Positions 60,735-64,000 of a DNA stretch of 64,000 bases are shown in pieces. The position numbers were made by a program, and so were the translations under genes. This stretch comes from Mugil cephalus (Eukaryota; Chordata; Actinopteri; Mugiliformes; Mugilidae): positions 7,085,672 to 7,149,671 of the forward strand of contig NC_061782.1 in assembly GCF_022458985.1 (NCBI RefSeq), given 5' to 3'. Under the pieces are notes generated by a model, which was given only the letters and a program-made list of their open reading frames with translations, made no database searches and had not been told where the DNA came from. The number at the start of each line of letters is the position of its first letter. The stretch's first letter is position 1.

Positions 60735-63223
60735 ACCAGAACAGGTTGTGGCCCTGGACGCTCAGATCATAGTTGCAGTGTCATGTGGAGAGTCCCACAC
60801 TCTGGCCCTGAACGACAAAGGACAGGTTTTCTCATGGGGCTTAGGTTCAGACGGACAGCTGGGATTAAATAACTTTGAGGAATGTATTCGAGTGCCTAGG
60901 TAAATTTAACCACACACTCTTTTTTTTTTTTTTTTTTTGTGCATACCTGTTTAACATGAAACCTTTCCGCGGGACGTCTGCTCCTGCTTTGTTATTTGAA
61001 GGCACGTGCAATTAATACCCGAATAGTCCGAATGCAGCAACACAAATGAAGAAATCACTAACTGTAATGTGTTAGTTGGATATGTGTGGTGGCACGTATA
61101 TAGCGGCGGAATTGTTGATACACATACTGTATTTGTTTGTGTTGTGTGGTGTATTCTCAGGACTGTACGGACTGTGGAAACAATTTTCGTGTGAAGGACA
61201 AATATATACCTAGTTTGATTTCAAAAGGCCTTTCCTGTGTCCTTGTGCACATAATGTTATTTGTTCTGCAAGCTTAAATATTGTTTTCTTCCTCTTTAAA
61301 CATAACAGAAATATCAAGACTTTGTCAGACGTACAAATTGCTCAGGTAGCCTGTGGGCACTGGCACTCTCATGCACTTTCGAGAGGTGAGAATGCTTTGC
61401 ACCCACATAACATGTATTTATTTATTTATTTATTCCGCATGTTACGATTTCCTCACCGCGAGCCACTTCAATTATATCCGTTGTGCCACAGGGGGCCAAG
61501 TCTTCTCCTGGGGCCAGAATCGATACGGTCAACTCGGGCTAGGAAGTAACGGGCAGAGCATTCCCACGCCCCAGATCATTCAGTCTCTGCAGGGCATTCC
61601 TTTTGCTCAGATATCAGCAGGTGGTGCTCACAGCTTCGCCCTCACTCTCTCAGGGGCGGTGTTCGGTTGGGGCCGCAACAAGTTCGGTCAGCTGGGTCTC
61701 AATGACAGCAACGGTGGGTGACCTGACACTTAGAGCACGTGCGGGCGGTCAAAAAATAATCTCTGGCTAATTTTCAGGGGTTCTTTTTTCTTTTTTTCTT
61801 TTTTTCAGATCGGTATTTCCCAACCCTTCTGAAATCCCTTAGATCGCAGAGAGTGATTTACATCTCCTGTGGAGAAGATCACACAGCAGCACTCACCAAG
61901 TTAAGTAACATAGTATTTTTGTAATCTAAAAACACTATAGTGTGAACTGTGGAAGACCTTATTTAGAAAGTGGTATGTGATTAGTGATGTTCAGCCTTAT
62001 TTTTTGTTGTATTACTGCCCAGCTTTATATTTGACCCTGGGGTTATCAAATTATCATTCTAGCATTTTAGCACGATTTAAACTAAGATATAAAAACCATA
62101 AATGAGTGGAGATGATAAAATTTAGTTTGGTAACAATGTCTCCTAAGTGCAGGAGGCAGTGTTGAACCAAGAGGTAGCCCCAGAGGTGTTATTATTAACA
62201 CTTACAGTAGGTAAACATCTAAGCATCCACTTTAATCTTCTCATACTAATGATGCTTATTAAGCTGGTGTGTAATGTTGTCATAACAAGCCTCATTCATT
62301 TTCTGGCAGTTCCCTATGGGTAATAACAGGATTAAAATCATTTAATTGACTGCATCCTATGTTATGTGTTTGTTCTAGTGCCACAGTCTGTGCTTATATT
62401 TTCTACTTACGCTGTTCCCGTCCCTTCGAATGTCAGAATAACCGGTGCTGCTGATTTTACAGGAAGGAGGCGTGTTTACATTTGGAGCAGGAGGATACGG
62501 ACAGCTCGGGCATAACTCTACAAACCATGAGATCAATCCCCGGAAAGTGTTTGAGCTCATGGGAAACGTGGTCACACAGATTGCGTGCGGAAGGTAAAAG
62601 AGTAAAAAAGGGATTTTATTGTGTTGCCACAAAACGTTTCCAAACTGTTGTGTTTTTAAAAGACAGCACACGTTGGCTTTCACCCCCTCCTCTGGAAAGA
62701 TGGATTCCTTCGGGCTTGGAGGAAACGGGCAGCTCGGTACACGATCCACCTGCAACAGAAAAAGCCCCGCCCCGGTCAAAGGACCCTGGGTAGCCTTGAA
62801 TCCTTTAACAGATGCAGGAGAGGAAAGTAAGTAAAGCAGCATCAAGTGATTTCCGAGGACTAGTTGGCAGAGAGGTGCAGCATATATGTAATAATTAACT
62901 TATCAGGCTCCAAGATTCTGCTCCAATGTGGCTCATTTTATCCCCGGTTTGGTCCACTAACAGAAAATTATCTGTGTCCTTGTCCATTGTTTACTTAAGC
63001 TCTGAACAGGAAAAACGAGCAAAAGATGCAGAAATCTGGTTGTTGATTCTCAGTGGGCTCAGAAATATTACCAACACTCTTTGATATTTTATTTTATTAT
63101 GATATTGTGAACGCAAATACATGTGTTTTTCTTCCTTTTGTTACAGTCTCAGAGCAGAACTGTTGTGTCAAGAGGATTTATGCGGGGGGAGATCAGAGCT
63201 TTGCTCACTATTGCACTGCCAAT
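60399..63223 (+). CDS. herc4: HERC4 E3 ubiquitin ligase, 5' part (RCC1-like domain)
   Basis: HECT-family ubiquitin ligase; only the N-terminal RCC1-like propeller is in the window and the gene runs off its end. Exons: 60399-60624, 60740-60899, 61309-61385, 61492-61713, 61809-61900, 62463-62593, 62663-62826, 63147-63223, giving 383 codons. The start MLCWGNASYGQLGLGGIDEE is the HERC4 N-terminus. Blade signatures recur: CGRRHTVFVLEDG, CGESHTLALNDKG, WGQNRYGQLGLG, WGRNKFGQLGLND, CGEDHTAALTK, FGAGGYGQLGHNS. HERC4 fits better than HERC3. The ATG exon begins after an acceptor at 60352. The exon ending at 61900 lacks a GT donor in the required phase, and the second exon's acceptor follows a (TG)23 tract. 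Confidence 0.93.
60687..60732 (+). repeat. (TG)23 microsatellite next to a herc4 splice acceptor
   Basis: A perfect TG run ending seven bases before the exon start at 60740 and taking the place of a polypyrimidine tract. Confidence 0.95.
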
Positions 63224-63813
63224 GTAAGTTTTCACAAGGTTCTTGATACTTTAGATGTTTGTGAAGTTTAAGAGTCGAACATGACAGGAACAAAATAAGT
63301 CTCTTTTTATTGGTCATAAACTGGCAATACGTCTTTTTTTAATCATGAAGTCATGTATAAAAATTATTAATGATTTGTTATTTGAAGGAGTGATTTTTCT
63401 GGATGTCTACATTATTTCTTTAGTGTGATGCTCTGCATCCTATTTTTTATGATTTATATGTTTGAACTCAAGTAGTTATTTCAAGGTTTTGCATTTTTAT
63501 TTTTTATTTTATTCCTGTTCCTCTTAACTTTAATGTATGCCACTGGTTTTATGTCTCATTTTACTCAGCATAGACCAAATAAACAACTGGAATCAATATA
63601 TAACCCAAAATCTGTTCTAAACTTTGGACTCATCAAAGTAACCATCAACAAACTTGTGACATTCTTTCTTTCTAAAATTGAAATCAAATATTTTTCAGAG
63701 AATTCTTCCCGGTTTTATTGTAGACAATCCCAGAAATGTGGGTAGGGAGCTTTGCTTTCACTCTTCTGTCCAGTTCATCACAAACCAGCTCCATGGAGTT
63801 AAAGTCTAGAGCA
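63224..63813. other. herc4 intron with a possible decayed Tc1-like fragment
   Basis: AT-rich. The stretch at about 63690-63812 (CCCAGAAATGTGGGTAGGGA, CTGTCCAGTTCATCACAAACC, CCATGGAGTTAAAGTCTAGA) resembles antisense transposase-gene phrases, but too weakly to name. No exon found before the window ends. Confidence 0.35.
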
Positions 63814-64000
63814 CAGGTGTCAAACAAGTGGCCCGCGGGCCAAAAGCGGCCCGCCAGAGGGTCCAATCTGGCCCGCGGGATGAATTTGCAAAGTGCAAAA
63901 ATTACATTGAAGACATTAACTGCAAATTTTCCAATAAAAGTAACTACTTTTCCTACGTTTCACACAATTTTAGTAAGAGCTGTGGACATAACACAACATT
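63814..64000. mobile_element. hAT-like element, left end (cut by window edge)
   Basis: CAGGTGTCAAACAAGTGGCC followed by CGCGGGCCAAAAGCGGCCCG and GGGTCCAATCTGGCCCGCGG is a widespread vertebrate hAT-type terminus with GC-rich repeats. The rest lies outside the window. Confidence 0.6.

Overview
The window is vertebrate nuclear DNA, almost certainly from a ray-finned (teleost) fish. Genes are split into many short exons with GT-AG introns, intergenic DNA is AT-rich, and the repeats are typical of fish: Tc1-like and hAT-like DNA transposons and a LINE2/Maui-type 3' end. Protein identities below come from recognising conserved blocks; no alignment was run. Exon borders were placed by hand from splice consensus, reading frame and known protein order. 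Each complete gene model sums to a whole number of codons.

Layout: 113-6540 (+) is the 3' part of tial1, an RNA-binding protein. 7251-11771 (-) is pkd2l1, a polycystin-family cation channel lying tail to tail with tial1. 13941-14363 (-) is the single-exon retinal bHLH gene atoh7. 18339-33580 (-) is mypn, a sarcomeric Ig protein, with a probable 5' untranslated exon near 35105. 38787-43435 (-) is cacul1, a cullin-domain protein. 45961-51417 (-) is sirt1, an NAD-dependent deacetylase. 52651-55141 (+) is dnajc12, a J-domain co-chaperone, divergent from sirt1. 56366-56665 (+) is an apparently intact 7SL (SRP) RNA gene with its own Pol III control elements. 60399 to the window end (+) is the 5' part of herc4, an E3 ligase with an RCC1-like propeller.

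The order atoh7-mypn ... sirt1-dnajc12-herc4 is the block found at human 10q21. tial1 and cacul1 correspond to human 10q26 and pkd2l1 to 10q24, so this fish segment joins loci that are dispersed along one human chromosome. The genes do not form a pathway.

The most useful observations are: the 7SL gene with an upstream CRE/ATF site and TATA-like box at mammalian-like positions; an apparent one-base lesion at a herc4 splice donor; a (TG)23 tract directly before a herc4 acceptor; an 81-nt stop-free in-frame intron and a 24-nt microexon in mypn; a GC-AG intron in tial1; nearly coincident opposed polyadenylation signals of tial1 and pkd2l1; a paired E-box plus TATA promoter for atoh7; and a Tc1-type repeat family of which two copies share about 95 bp of sequence beyond their apparent end. 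I saw no operon-like, CRISPR, viral or otherwise wholly new gene system.
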